The translations under genes and the position numbers were made by a program. DNA of 64,000 nucleotides, from the NCBI GenBank assembly GCA_029237695.1, contig JAQRGA010000042.1:372001-436000 (forward strand), given 5' to 3'. Source of the DNA: Conchocele bisecta. Its lineage: Eukaryota > Mollusca > Bivalvia > Lucinida > Thyasiridae. The notes beneath the pieces are model-generated. The model was given only the letters and a program-made list of their open reading frames with translations. It made no database searches and was not told the DNA's origin. Positions 29,107-38,312 of this stretch are shown here, piece by piece; position 1 is the first letter of the stretch; the number at the start of each line of letters is the position of its first letter.

Positions 29107-30345
29107 CTAAAGGTTTTCTAATGATTCTAAAATATTTTTTACACTATCTTCAGTAAACCCTTCTATACTCAAGAGATCTTTTTTCTCTGCTGCTTTTAGT
29201 CCATCAATGGAAAGTATTCCATTATCTACAAGTTTTTTACTCAAATCTTCTGAAATTGCCAGGGTTTTAGCTAAAACCTTAACAGCTTCTTTCAACTTTT
29301 TTTCGAAAACTGATTCTTCATTATCAAATGGTACTACATTTATTTTCATACCTAAAAGCTGACCGCATAATTTTGCATTCTGCCAATTTTTACCAATAGC
29401 AAGTCTTATTTGAGTTTTATCTACATATACATTAATAACGTTATTTTTTTCATCAACTTCTACAGATTGAGGTGTAGCAGGCTGCATTGCGTTTAATATA
29501 TAATTTTTTCTGTCTTCATCAAATTTAATAATATCAATTCTCTCGCCGCCAAGCTCTGTGGTAATACTTTTTACTCTACTACCTCTAAGACCAATACAGG
29601 CACCAATAGGATCTACACGTGCCTCATTACTTATAACAGCAACTTTAGATCTAATACCGGGATCTCTCGCTATACCTCTGATTTTAACAATACCTTCGCC
29701 TATTTCAGTGATTTCCTGTTCAAATAGTTTTCTTAAAAAATTTCTACTTGACCTGTTTATTATTAAACTTGGTCCTGATCCGGAAGTATTAATATCTAAT
29801 AACAGTGCATTAATTCTGTCACCAACGAAGAAATTATCGTTAGGGCTTTTATCTCTGTATGCTAATATGCCTTCAGCTTTTTGGAAATCTACAATTATAT
29901 TTCCAGATTCAAAACGTCTTACAGTGCCACTTATTATTTCTCCAATACTCTCTTTAAAATCTTCATAAACTCTTGCTTTTTCAGCTTTTCTCAGTTGCTG
30001 TATCATTGTCTGCTTAGCTGTCTGAACTGCAATTCTACCAAAATCTTTATGAGGAATTTCACGTGTTATTATACCACCTATTTCTGCATCAGGATCTGTT
30101 TTTTGGGCTTCATCTATATTGATGACTTCGCCTTCTGTTTTTCCTGCAACTATGTCAAATTCAATAGTTGCTGTAATTTTTCCACTATGCTGATCTAAAT
30201 GTACTGTTAGATTTTTACCGTAATCAATGCTTTTACGGCCTGCAGAGACTAAAGATTTTTCAAGAGCATCAATAAGATCTTCTCTTCCAATTCCACGTTC
30301 CTGTTCAATATATTCTAATAAACTTAGTAGTTCGTTTGCAGCCAT
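29107..30345 (-). CDS. nusA: Transcription termination/antitermination factor NusA
   Basis: 412 residues. N-terminal polymerase-binding domain, an S1 domain (ISGTVRRFESGNIIVDF), two KH domains (IGACIGLRGSRVKSI and the AIGKNWQNAKL region) and a C-terminal helix-hairpin-helix segment (NGILSIDGLKAAEKKDL). First gene of nusA-infB-rbfA-nrnA; no rimP lies upstream, where the divergent rpsT is found instead. A terminator-like hairpin in its leader may mediate feedback. Confidence 0.95.
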   Translation of the reverse strand: MAANELLSLLEYIEQERGIGREDLIDALEKSLVSAGRKSIDYGKNLTVHLDQHSGKITATIEFDIVAGKTEGEVINIDEAQKTDPDAEIGGIITREIPHKDFGRIAVQTAKQTMIQQLRKAEKARVYEDFKESIGEIISGTVRRFESGNIIVDFQKAEGILAYRDKSPNDNFFVGDRINALLLDINTSGSGPSLIINRSSRNFLRKLFEQEITEIGEGIVKIRGIARDPGIRSKVAVISNEARVDPIGACIGLRGSRVKSITTELGGERIDIIKFDEDRKNYILNAMQPATPQSVEVDEKNNVINVYVDKTQIRLAIGKNWQNAKLCGQLLGMKINVVPFDNEESVFEKKLKEAVKVLAKTLAISEDLSKKLVDNGILSIDGLKAAEKKDLLSIEGFTEDSVKNILESLENL

Positions 30346-30390
30346 AATCTAATTTTGCTCCTAACTGAAAAGCATTGTACTTATATAAAT

Positions 30391-30417
30391 AAAAAATAAG
30401 TGGGTAAAAACCCACTT
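30391..30417 (-). promoter_or_regulatory. Terminator-like hairpin in the nusA leader (candidate attenuator)
   Basis: On the minus strand AAGTGGGT and ACCCACTT form a perfect 8-bp stem with a 4-nt T loop, followed by A-TTTTTT, 46 nt before the nusA ATG. The opposite strand lacks a T-run, so it acts toward nusA if at all. NusA operons are known to be autoregulated; using this hairpin for that is inference. Confidence 0.5.
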
Positions 30418-30589
30418 CGGTATAAATAATTCTTTAAAGATTTTTTATAATATAAATCTATTCATAACCTTTACAACAAGAAAACAACTTGAATTTTTCA
30501 CTTTTAATGCGATAATATATGTCCTACAAAATCATAATAATTTGAATATTACTTTAATTGATAAAAATAAATAATGAGAGGTATTTGAT

Positions 30590-30847
30590 ATGCCAACATC
30601 AAAGCAGGCCGCAAAAAGAATTTTGACAGGCGAGAAAGCTAGATTGAGAAATAAATCACGCAAAACTGCCATGAGATCATCAGAAAAAAAGTTAAGAACT
30701 TTGGTTGAGGCATCTGAAATGGATAATGCTTCTAAAGAGTTAATAAATATTTTTCAAAAATTGGATAAAGCTGTAAAAACTGGCACAATTCATAAGAATA
30801 AAGCTAATAGAAAAAAATCTCGTTTATCTGCTCTATTAAAAAAATAA
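30590..30847 (+). CDS. rpsT: 30S ribosomal protein S20
   Basis: 85-residue, highly basic, helical protein beginning P-T-S-K-Q-A-A-K-R, typical of S20, with the conserved NKANRKKSRLSALL end. GAGAGGT precedes ATG 30590. Transcribed divergently from nusA and closed by its own terminator. Confidence 0.95.
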   Translation: MPTSKQAAKRILTGEKARLRNKSRKTAMRSSEKKLRTLVEASEMDNASKELINIFQKLDKAVKTGTIHKNKANRKKSRLSALLKK

Positions 30848-30873
30848 TTATAAACTGGAATTTAGTTTTTATT

Positions 30874-30907
30874 TAAGGTTTTAACTTTTCAGTTAAAGCC
30901 TTTTTTC
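30874..30907 (+). terminator. rpsT terminator
   Basis: An 11-bp stem (AAGGTTTTAAC with GTTAAAGCCTT, one wobble pair) with a 6-nt loop, merging into a run of T to 30906. Confidence 0.85.
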
Positions 30908-31013
30908 ATGTCTAATAAAATTATATAAATTGATTATAATAGATACTATGACTTAATAATAATCATTATGGATTACATATAAATCATAATAATTGTTTAC
31001 AAAAGTATAAAAT

Positions 31014-31787
31014 ATGCAGTACAAAAGTTTTTTAAATAATACAAAAATTTTAAAGTTTTTTATTCTTATTTTTTTTATACTGCTATTTGTCGGATGTGGG
31101 AATAAGGCTATTGAAGCAAAAAGACATCCTTTAATAATTAAAGCAAATAATATGTATAGTTCTGGTAAATATGCTGCGGCTATAGGTTTATATAAAAAAT
31201 ATCTGATTTTGTATCCAACATCTATAGATGCAAATTATAAACTTGCCGTAATTTACCAAGAGACCAGTGAGTACATTCCAGCGATTTATTATTATGAAAA
31301 TTTTTTATCTTTATCTCCTGATAGTAGCGATAAGGATATTATTAAAAAATGGATTTTAGCTTCAAAAGAAAAATTATATAAAGAACTTGACAGGCAGTAT
31401 TCTGATTCAGATATAATCGATATCAGTAATATTAAAAATAAGAATATTGCTAAGATATCCAATAAAGGAATGAAACTTGAATTCAAGAAGTTAAAAGATA
31501 AGAATGAACAATTAAAGAATTTCATACTTAAGCATAAAAATGCTTTGGAAGCCTACAATGATAAGATAGATTCTGAACCAAAATCAAAAGTAAGTATTAC
31601 CAAATTAGATAAAGATTTCTACTATACAGTTAAGTCAGGAGATTCTTTATATAAGATTTCCAAAAAAGTTTACGGCTCACCTATTTATTTTAAAAAGATA
31701 TTAAAAGCAAATAAAGATCAACTCCTTACTCCTTCAAAAATACGTGTAGGACAAAAATTGCTAATTCCCAGCTTAAATAAAAAATAA
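31014..31787 (+). CDS. Lipoprotein with TPR-like and LysM domains
   Basis: 257 residues. A signal peptide of about 27 residues ends in a lipobox F-V-G-C, making Cys28 the lipidated residue. Residues about 40-130 contain tetratricopeptide-like helices (NNMYSSGKYAAAIGLYKKYL and a second copy). A charged linker follows, then a C-terminal LysM module (YYTVKSGDSLYKISKKVYG to VGQKLLIPS) that binds peptidoglycan. Probably an envelope scaffold anchored in the outer membrane and the wall. No clear ribosome binding site. LspA at 13783 would process it. Confidence 0.85.
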   Translation: MQYKSFLNNTKILKFFILIFFILLFVGCGNKAIEAKRHPLIIKANNMYSSGKYAAAIGLYKKYLILYPTSIDANYKLAVIYQETSEYIPAIYYYENFLSLSPDSSDKDIIKKWILASKEKLYKELDRQYSDSDIIDISNIKNKNIAKISNKGMKLEFKKLKDKNEQLKNFILKHKNALEAYNDKIDSEPKSKVSITKLDKDFYYTVKSGDSLYKISKKVYGSPIYFKKILKANKDQLLTPSKIRVGQKLLIPSLNKK

Positions 31788-32109
31788 CTGCAGTATAAAT
31801 ATTTAATTTTAGATTTATTAAGCATCTTAATATGTAGATTATAGTAATTCTAAGAGTTTTTAAAGTCGGTACTTTGATTAAAGATGTCTATACACTTCTA
31901 ATTCATCTATACAATTCAATTCCACATCATGATGAAGGATTATTACCTGTTTTGATGATAGAATTTAGTGATCATATTATCAAGGATTTGCTCATCTAAT
32001 CTTTTGAGTATTTATTTCACCAGATTCATTCTTGGTTTCTTTTTTGTTTTTATATAAAGATGAAAATTAAATGATAAGTTATTATCAAATTAATTTATCA
32101 TAAGCTGGA
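31788..32109. other. Gap after the LysM lipoprotein
   Basis: No gene. Around 31860-31995 an open stretch reads NSIPHHDEGLLPVLMIEF, apparently a fragment of something larger that I cannot name. Confidence 0.3.
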
Positions 32110-32460
32110 AAATTTAATCTCATTTTTCCATCATGAGGAAGATTTATCTAGATATGCAGATCACATAAAAGTAGTACTATGGCCGGATCAAGGTTTAAGT
32201 TTTAAAGAAATTTTAGATTTATTTTTCCTAATTAATTAGATAATTCATAATTATATAAGTAGGGATCAGTCAAATGGAACTGCTATAATTTCTCTAATAA
32301 TTATAATGGTTATGCAGTTAAGTTAACAATAAAGCAGTTACTATTCTCTCTAGAAGTAAATTTTCTGTAACAATACGTGATATTTATGAAAAACACTTTG
32401 GTATATTATTTATGCTACGCTACCTAATGGGACAAATGATTGAGGACGGGTTAATTCTAT
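32110..32460 (+). mobile_element. IS630-type transposase remnant, second copy
   Basis: Reads ADHIKVVLWPDQGLSFKEIL, stops, changes frame, then NNYNGYAVKLTIKQ, then a winged-helix-like piece IRDIYEKHFGILFML. The first two parts closely match the remnant at 4395-4697 on the other strand. It is interrupted by several stops. Confidence 0.6.
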
Positions 32461-32847
32461 TGGCACAGAATTATAACATAGCAGATAGTCATTTTTCTTT
32501 CCCCAGTTATAGATGCTTCTGATATATTGAATAATTCTCTTAAAGATAATATTTATTCCATATTATAAAAATATTTTTTTATAAGTTTTACTTACTTTCA
32601 TGCAATGAAATTTTTCCATATAGTTATCAAAGTGCCTTTTAGAGTCTAATATTTTTTTGCATCAGGAATAGGGTGCTGTGCATAATCTTTATGAAACTTT
32701 AATATTTTTATTTTAAATTTTTAGATCTATTAAAGGGATACCTATAGGACACCACTGTCATAGAAAATATAGTCATTTCAAAAAATACTATAAGAAAGAT
32801 ATAATAGATTTAACTACAAAAATACTATATTAAAAAAATAGTGAAAT

Positions 32848-32896
32848 CTGACTTCTAACGATAGGGTCGCAGGTTCAAATCCTGCCGGAGATACCA
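32848..32896 (+). pseudogene. 3' half of a tRNA-Arg (anticodon TCT)
   Basis: From the anticodon arm onward the sequence is tRNA-like: a loop TTCTAAC centred on TCT in an imperfect 5-bp stem, a GGTC variable loop, a perfect T arm GCAGG-TTCAAAT-CCTGC, the 3' acceptor strand CGGAGAT, discriminator A and encoded CCA ending at 32896. No D arm or 5' acceptor strand precedes it. It cannot make a tRNA and is the type of fragment left at an integrase attachment site. Confidence 0.75.
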
Positions 32897-33493
32897 TTCT
32901 TTCTTACTTTTTAACTTAGTTTCTGTTATTTCTTACACTCACTTTGATTAGAACGTAGCTATTCATAGTGCATAATCAGGCTGGATTATATCTTTATTGG
33001 AAAGTTTACTGTTTTCATATCCACTACACGTTTTTCTCATTTTCAGAAAGTATTACTGCTATGGTAAGTAATCTCAGAGGAGGGTATCCATTTTTTTCTT
33101 TAAAATTTTATTGTTTATTTGAAGCTCCATAATGTATCTGAAAACAGTAGCGAAATAAGTAATATTTTTATACGGTATTATATCTTAAAGTTATCGCTTT
33201 TCGTATAGGTTATAAAATTAATATGTCAAACATTTAAGGCTTTTAAAACAATTTCAAGCCTTAACTATTAAAGAATATAATCAGCATAACGTGCGAGCAA
33301 ATCATATCTTTTCGCTTTCCTGTATATTACAGGATAAGAAGGCAGGACTTCCAACTTTACACACAAAACTATATCCGAGTTGTTGCTACTAATAATTACC
33401 TGAAAAATTATTAGTTATGATATTATTTTGGCAGAAGCCTCTCTATCCATTTGCAATATCAAACGCCAGAAGTTTGATATTACTTTAGTTTTT
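32897..33493. other. Gap between the tRNA fragment and the DEAD-box gene
   Basis: No intact frame is seen. The minus strand at 33270-33350 reads something like RKAKRYDLLARYADYIL, possibly an old coding fragment. There is a palindrome CCTGTATATTACAGG around 33320. Confidence 0.3.
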
Positions 33494-35236
33494 TTAATAT
33501 CTTCTGGTACTTTTAGATTTTTTTCTCTTTTCTTTCTTGAAAGGTTTATCCTTGTCCCTATTATTACTTTCACCACTTGTTTCCTTTGAAACTTCAACAG
33601 TAACTTTTCTATTATTGTATTCAACTCCATCAAAACTTGAAGTTATTTTTTCAGGATCTCTGCTCTTGATATCGAAAAATGAGAAAGTTTTCATTATATT
33701 TATTTTGCCGATATCCAATCCTTTATCTCTTGTACTTCGGTTTATAAGGCCGATTAAAGCACCCGGTTCTATGCCGTCTTTATGCCCTAAGTTTATATGA
33801 AATCTTACAAATCCTTCATTTTCATTTCCCTTAACTGAACCACCATTTTTACCACCGCTTCTACTTTCTCTTCTTTCATTTCTCCTGTTCCTATTGGCTT
33901 CTTCAGGAGTTGTCAGATCATGGGCATCTTTATAATAATCTAAAAAACGATTAAATTCGATTGAAACGAAATGCTTAATAAGATCCTCACGATTAAGCCA
34001 TTCAAGCTTCTCATAAACCTTAGGCAAAAATTCATCAATTTCATTATGATTAATTTCAATTTTCTGCATTTTATCAACTAAACTAAAAAGTTGTTTTTGG
34101 CAGATCTCTTTTCCTTTAGGAACAACTGCTGATTTAAACTTCTTTTTCAGAACAGATTCTATTTTTTTAACTTTAAACATCTCTCTAGGAGTAGCAATAA
34201 CAACAGAAGTTCCCTTCTGTCTAACTCTACCTGTCCTCCCACTTCTATGAACATAAACTTCACACTCATCAGGAAGATTATAATTAATTACATGAGTAAT
34301 ATCTTTTACATCTACTCCTCTGGCTGCAACATCCGTTGCTACTAATATCTGCAGACTTTTATGCCTGAATTTATCCATTGTATATTCGCGTTGAGCTTGA
34401 GAAAGATCACCATGAAGTGCATCTGCATTATATCCATCATCAATCAGACTGGCCGCAATATCTTTTGTTTCCATACGGGTTCTGCAGAAAATAATACAGT
34501 AAATATCAGGATAAAAATCTACTATTCTTTTTAAGGCTGCATATCTATCTTTGGATTGAACTGAAAAGCATACATGATGCACATTTTCTGCACCTGCATT
34601 CTTATTTCCAATAACAATTTTTTTAGGATCCTTCATATAATTTCCTGCAATCATTGTTACTTCTTTAGACATTGTTGCTGAAAATAGTAATGTTGTTTTG
34701 GTTTCAGGCATTTTATTTAGAATTGCATCCAACTCTTCTTTAAATCCCATATTCAACATTTCGTCAGCTTCATCTAATACAACAGTATTGGTATTAGATA
34801 GATTTATTTTATGCTGTTTATTTAGTAAATCATTCATTCTTCCAGGTGTTGCAACAATAATATGAGCACCTTTTTTTAAAGCTTTTCTCTGTCTACCCAT
34901 ATCAGAACCGCCATAAACAGATACTATATTCATGCCGTATATATTTTTAGAAAAGTTTTTTAAGTCGTTTGATATCTGTATGCATAGTTCACGTGTCGGA
35001 ACAAGAACAAGTGCCTGTGTTACTTTATTATCAACGTCTATTTTATGTACAATAGGCAGACCAAAAGCTGCTGTTTTACCTGTCCCTGTTTGAGCCAATG
35101 CAATAAGGTCTCTATCTTCATCACTGAGTAAGAAAGGAATCACTTGTTCCTGAACAGGAAGTGGTTCATCAAATCCAAGTGTTTCAATAGCATCCAAAAT
35201 TCTTGAATCAATTCCAATATCTTTAAATGTTAACAT
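33494..35236 (-). CDS. deaD: DEAD-box RNA helicase with DbpA-type RNA-binding domain
   Basis: 580-residue ATP-dependent RNA helicase of the DeaD/CsdA group. Q motif region at the N-terminus (FDEPLPVQEQVIP), motif I AQTGTGKT, motif Ia PTRELC, motif II LDEADEML, motif III SATMS, motif VI HRSGRTGR. A variable stretch of Arg and Gly (RRNERRESRSGGKNGG) leads into a C-terminal DbpA-like domain, then a basic K/R tail. It acts in ribosome assembly and cold or RNA-decay functions in relatives. ATG 35236 has TTGGAGA upstream. Stands alone. Confidence 0.94.
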   Translation of the reverse strand: MLTFKDIGIDSRILDAIETLGFDEPLPVQEQVIPFLLSDEDRDLIALAQTGTGKTAAFGLPIVHKIDVDNKVTQALVLVPTRELCIQISNDLKNFSKNIYGMNIVSVYGGSDMGRQRKALKKGAHIIVATPGRMNDLLNKQHKINLSNTNTVVLDEADEMLNMGFKEELDAILNKMPETKTTLLFSATMSKEVTMIAGNYMKDPKKIVIGNKNAGAENVHHVCFSVQSKDRYAALKRIVDFYPDIYCIIFCRTRMETKDIAASLIDDGYNADALHGDLSQAQREYTMDKFRHKSLQILVATDVAARGVDVKDITHVINYNLPDECEVYVHRSGRTGRVRQKGTSVVIATPREMFKVKKIESVLKKKFKSAVVPKGKEICQKQLFSLVDKMQKIEINHNEIDEFLPKVYEKLEWLNREDLIKHFVSIEFNRFLDYYKDAHDLTTPEEANRNRRNERRESRSGGKNGGSVKGNENEGFVRFHINLGHKDGIEPGALIGLINRSTRDKGLDIGKINIMKTFSFFDIKSRDPEKITSSFDGVEYNNRKVTVEVSKETSGESNNRDKDKPFKKEKRKKSKSTRRY

Positions 35237-35495
35237 GTTTCTCCAATTATTTAATTATTTAATTATTTATAATAATATAAACCAAAGCATATACTTTTGC
35301 AGAGGATTAAAAAAATTCCTGAGTATATCAGCTCTAAATCCATAAGAATCTTGACCGAAAGAACAGAACTATATTTTGTAAAACAGTACACTCAAGATAT
35401 ACTTGATTTATAATTAACTAAGTTCTGAGTATTTATTATATACTTTTAAAAGACATGTTTACAGCTAAAATTAAGTTTAATGGTGAATATTAATT

Positions 35496-36479
35496 ATGTC
35501 AGTAAAGTTCAAAGATTATTATAAAAAACTAGGAGTGGCAAGAGATACAAAACCTGCAGATATCAAAAAAGCTTACAGGAAACTTGCCAGAAAGCATCAC
35601 CCGGATATTAATAAAAGCAAAAATGCTGAGGAAGAGTTTAAAGAAATAAGTGAAGCTTATGAAGTTTTAAGCGATCCTGAAAAACGAAAATGTTATGACT
35701 CTCTTGGTAAAAACTGGAAAAACGGTCAGGAATTTAATGTTCCTCCAGAAGAAAATAATTCATATTATGGATACCATGGTTCCGGCTCCGATCGTACTTA
35801 TTCTTTTAACGATACGGGCGGAGGATTTAGTGATTTTTTTGAGAGTATATACGGCAATGGAGCAAGATCAGAAAAATCATTTTATCACGATCCAAACAGA
35901 GCTTGCAATATCCCACCTATTCGTGGTCAAAATCATGAAGCAGAAATAGAAATATCTCTTGATGAAGCCTACCATGGCACTCAGACTACATTAAAATATC
36001 AAACAACAGATGTCGATACAGCCGGCAGACTAAACCCAATATTAAAACAGTTTGACGTACGTATACCGAAAGGTATAACTGAAGGTTCAAGAATAAGATT
36101 AAAAGGTAAAGGCGGACAGGGTTATAATGGTGGACAGTCCGGAGATCTTAATTTAAAAATACATATTACTAAAGACAGACGCTTTAATATTCATAAATAT
36201 AATCTTGAATCTAATCTAAAAATAACGCCGTGGGATGCTGCTTTAGGAACCACAGTTTCAGTCGCTACAATGGGAAAAAATTCATCAATACGATTAATAC
36301 CGGGAACTCAGAGTGGCCAGAAAATGAGAATAAAAGGTAAGGGATTATCTTTGGGAAAAAATAAAGGTTACGGGGATCTGATTATTTATATTAAAATTAT
36401 GGTTCCCGAAAAATTAAATGCTGAAGAAAAGAAGCTATTTGAACAATTAGCCAAAGTTTCTTCATTTAAACCTGTTTGA
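35496..36479 (+). CDS. cbpA: DnaJ-class co-chaperone / curved-DNA-binding protein CbpA
   Basis: 327 residues. Type-II J-protein with an N-terminal J domain ([16 protein letters not shown] through HHPDI to YDSLG, with the HPD motif at residues about 35-37). A Gly/Ser/Tyr-rich linker follows, then the two C-terminal substrate domains, without the zinc finger of DnaJ. It stimulates DnaK and may bind DNA. It is followed after 19 nt by a CbpM-like gene, the usual partner. Confidence 0.93.
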   Translation: MSVKFKDYYKKLGVARDTKPADIKKAYRKLARKHHPDINKSKNAEEEFKEISEAYEVLSDPEKRKCYDSLGKNWKNGQEFNVPPEENNSYYGYHGSGSDRTYSFNDTGGGFSDFFESIYGNGARSEKSFYHDPNRACNIPPIRGQNHEAEIEISLDEAYHGTQTTLKYQTTDVDTAGRLNPILKQFDVRIPKGITEGSRIRLKGKGGQGYNGGQSGDLNLKIHITKDRRFNIHKYNLESNLKITPWDAALGTTVSVATMGKNSSIRLIPGTQSGQKMRIKGKGLSLGKNKGYGDLIIYIKIMVPEKLNAEEKKLFEQLAKVSSFKPV

Positions 36480-36498
36480 CAGTAGGAGTAAAGCCAAA

Positions 36499-36810
36499 AT
36501 GAATAGATTCAGCATTTCATATAAAATTAGCAAATACCAAGAACAATTTGGTGAAATTTTAACAATAGAAGAGGCAGCATTCATCACAGGAATCAAACCT
36601 GAAATAGTTAGTATTCTTATATCTCATGAAATTATTGAAGTTGTCAAAGATCATTCAACACCTTCAATACATGTAAAATATATTCCAAAACTGAAAAAAG
36701 TAATTCGTCTTCATTATGATTTGGGAGTTGGCTGGAGCTCAATGTGTTTGGTTCTTGACCTTTTAAACAGGATTGATGAACTTGAAAATTGTTTAAAAAA
36801 TAAATGTTAA
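36499..36810 (+). CDS. cbpM: Chaperone modulator CbpM-like protein (MerR-type helix-turn-helix)
   Basis: 103 residues. N-terminal winged-helix (ILTIEEAAFITGIKPEIVSI), then the R-L-H-Y-D-L-G-V-G region and a final leucine-rich LVLDLLNRIDELE helix as in CbpM, the inhibitor of CbpA's J domain. GTAGGAGT precedes the ATG; same operon as cbpA. A sequence-level match is modest but the gene order is diagnostic. Confidence 0.8.
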   Translation: MNRFSISYKISKYQEQFGEILTIEEAAFITGIKPEIVSILISHEIIEVVKDHSTPSIHVKYIPKLKKVIRLHYDLGVGWSSMCLVLDLLNRIDELENCLKNKC

Positions 36811-37174
36811 TCAGGCTAATTCAAAAGGAGATTATGAATATAACTGTGCCAATAAAATAAATTCCTAAGCTAAAAAATATAAATCTTAATAAAGAAATAG
36901 GCTAAATCAGAGGATGTCATGAAGTTTTTTAAAAATGTAAAGCCTCAAAATAAAATAGAAAGCTTGGAGGTAAATTTTAAAAAACTGGAAAAAGAAAGAT
37001 ATAAAGTTTGATTTTTTTGTTCTTGTTTTGAAGAAAATTTTTATTATTTTCAACAGTTGATTTTCATTATTATTACTTTCTATTAGCAATTAACTACTAA
37101 TTTGCCAATGTAAACTAACTTTAGAAAAGTTCTATTTTGAAAATAAATAGAGATGTCCTTGAATTATATTCTTT
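36811..37174. other. Gap downstream of cbpM
   Basis: Eroded sequence without an intact frame. A short start-like stretch at about 36918 (a Lys-rich frame including KPQNKIESLEVNFKKLEK) ends at a stop by 37010; I see no recognisable family. Confidence 0.3.
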
Positions 37175-37330
37175 TCTCCCTCAGCCAGCTGGCTGAATCA
37201 TCCACATAAACAAAAAAATTCTATTTAGGAGATTTACCCTTAAAAAACCACTTATAAGCGGAACTATCTATCTGTATCAACTCTCCACAACATGGTCTTC
37301 TATACCTAGGTTGATGAACTCCTTTAAGTT
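37175..37330 (-). mobile_element. ISNCY-type transposase remnant
   Basis: The minus strand reads HQPRYRRPCCGELIQIDSSA then YKWFFKGKSP, a stop, and NFFVYVDDSASW. This matches the start of the integrase-like DDE core of ISNCY-family transposases (family form G-E-L-I-Q-I-D-G-S, then L-V-F-I-D-D-A-T). Only about 50 codons remain. Confidence 0.7.
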
Positions 37331-37859
37331 TCTGATTTTAACATTCAGACCAAAAATTTAATAGATATAACTATCCTGAAGCCAATGAGTTTTTTTTGTA
37401 GACTTTATTTATATATTCACTAAGGAAGTCTATATATTTGCATTTTATTAATATGCAATAAATCTTCTAAATTAAATAATAATAGAAAAAATATCTTGAC
37501 TTTTAGTGTATAAAGTTTTAATTAAATTAAAAATAATGTGCGAAAAAGAGAATGAATAAACTATACATAAATTCCAATAATTTTCATTGTTCAGAAAATA
37601 GACAGATTTATGCATGGTTTTAAAATATTCTCACTGCCATCCTAAGGAGTAAAATCTAAATAAATAGCCCGCTCTGATTTGATATATTTTATTAATCAGG
37701 TAAAATCTCAATTTTCATTATTATTTACAATAATAGAATACTATCTAAAATAAATTGTATTTTTTGCGAATATTGCAAGAAAAATATAGCTGATTTTCCC
37801 ATAGATAGAAATGTTTAGATGGATAAATCTGAGAGAACAACGAATGGCATCGCTATTAT
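37331..37859. other. Gap between two IS remnants
   Basis: AT-rich sequence with no gene or structured element recognised; probably eroded transposon DNA. Confidence 0.3.
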
Positions 37860-38080
37860 AATTTGGAGGCTGTAATATTGGCATTAAACTAATTAAACAG
37901 CTTGTACATAAATACAACTTCAGAAAGTGTAAATCTTTCAAAAATATTGCCGATGAAAAGAATAGATTTAGATATGAATATCTAAAAAATATTTATATTG
38001 GCAACGGCAATCTAGTAATTAGTATGGGCGTAAAAAAGCTTATCTATAAATTTTCTAGAGGAGGAGAGCTTTACGCATAA
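37860..38080 (+). mobile_element. ISAzo13-type transposase remnant
   Basis: The plus strand reads IGIKLIKQLVHKYNFRK, then EKNRFRYEYLKNIYI and NLVISMGVKKLIYKFSRGGE. This parallels the ISAzo13 core (R-x-x-Q-F-x-Y-I, then N-P-V-I-S-V-D-T-K-K-K-E-x-I-G-N-F). The catalytic D of V-D-T is replaced. Both ends are lost. Confidence 0.6.
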
Positions 38081-38312
38081 GAAATAATAAATATGAATGA
38101 TCACAATTCGCAGAAATGGCAGTTTTAGTAAGGCCAGTTAGTTAATTTGAATATATTCCCAAGTGTTGTATTACCAATATGCTACTTGTATCTTGACAAA
38201 GGTATCTTTAATGTAAATGAAACCACTGTCGCACTAATAACAATAGTAGTTTTTAATAATTTTTATAATAATAGTAATTAAATATTTTATTAGATAAATA
38301 AAGGACAGAATC

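Noticed and set aside
32848..32896. A complete tRNA gene
   Set aside because: The 5' acceptor strand and D arm are absent; only the 3' half is present.
38080..38312. A T-box or leader-peptide attenuator for ilvBH
   Set aside because: No AGGGTGG-type T-box sequence and no Leu/Ile/Val-rich short frame could be found.
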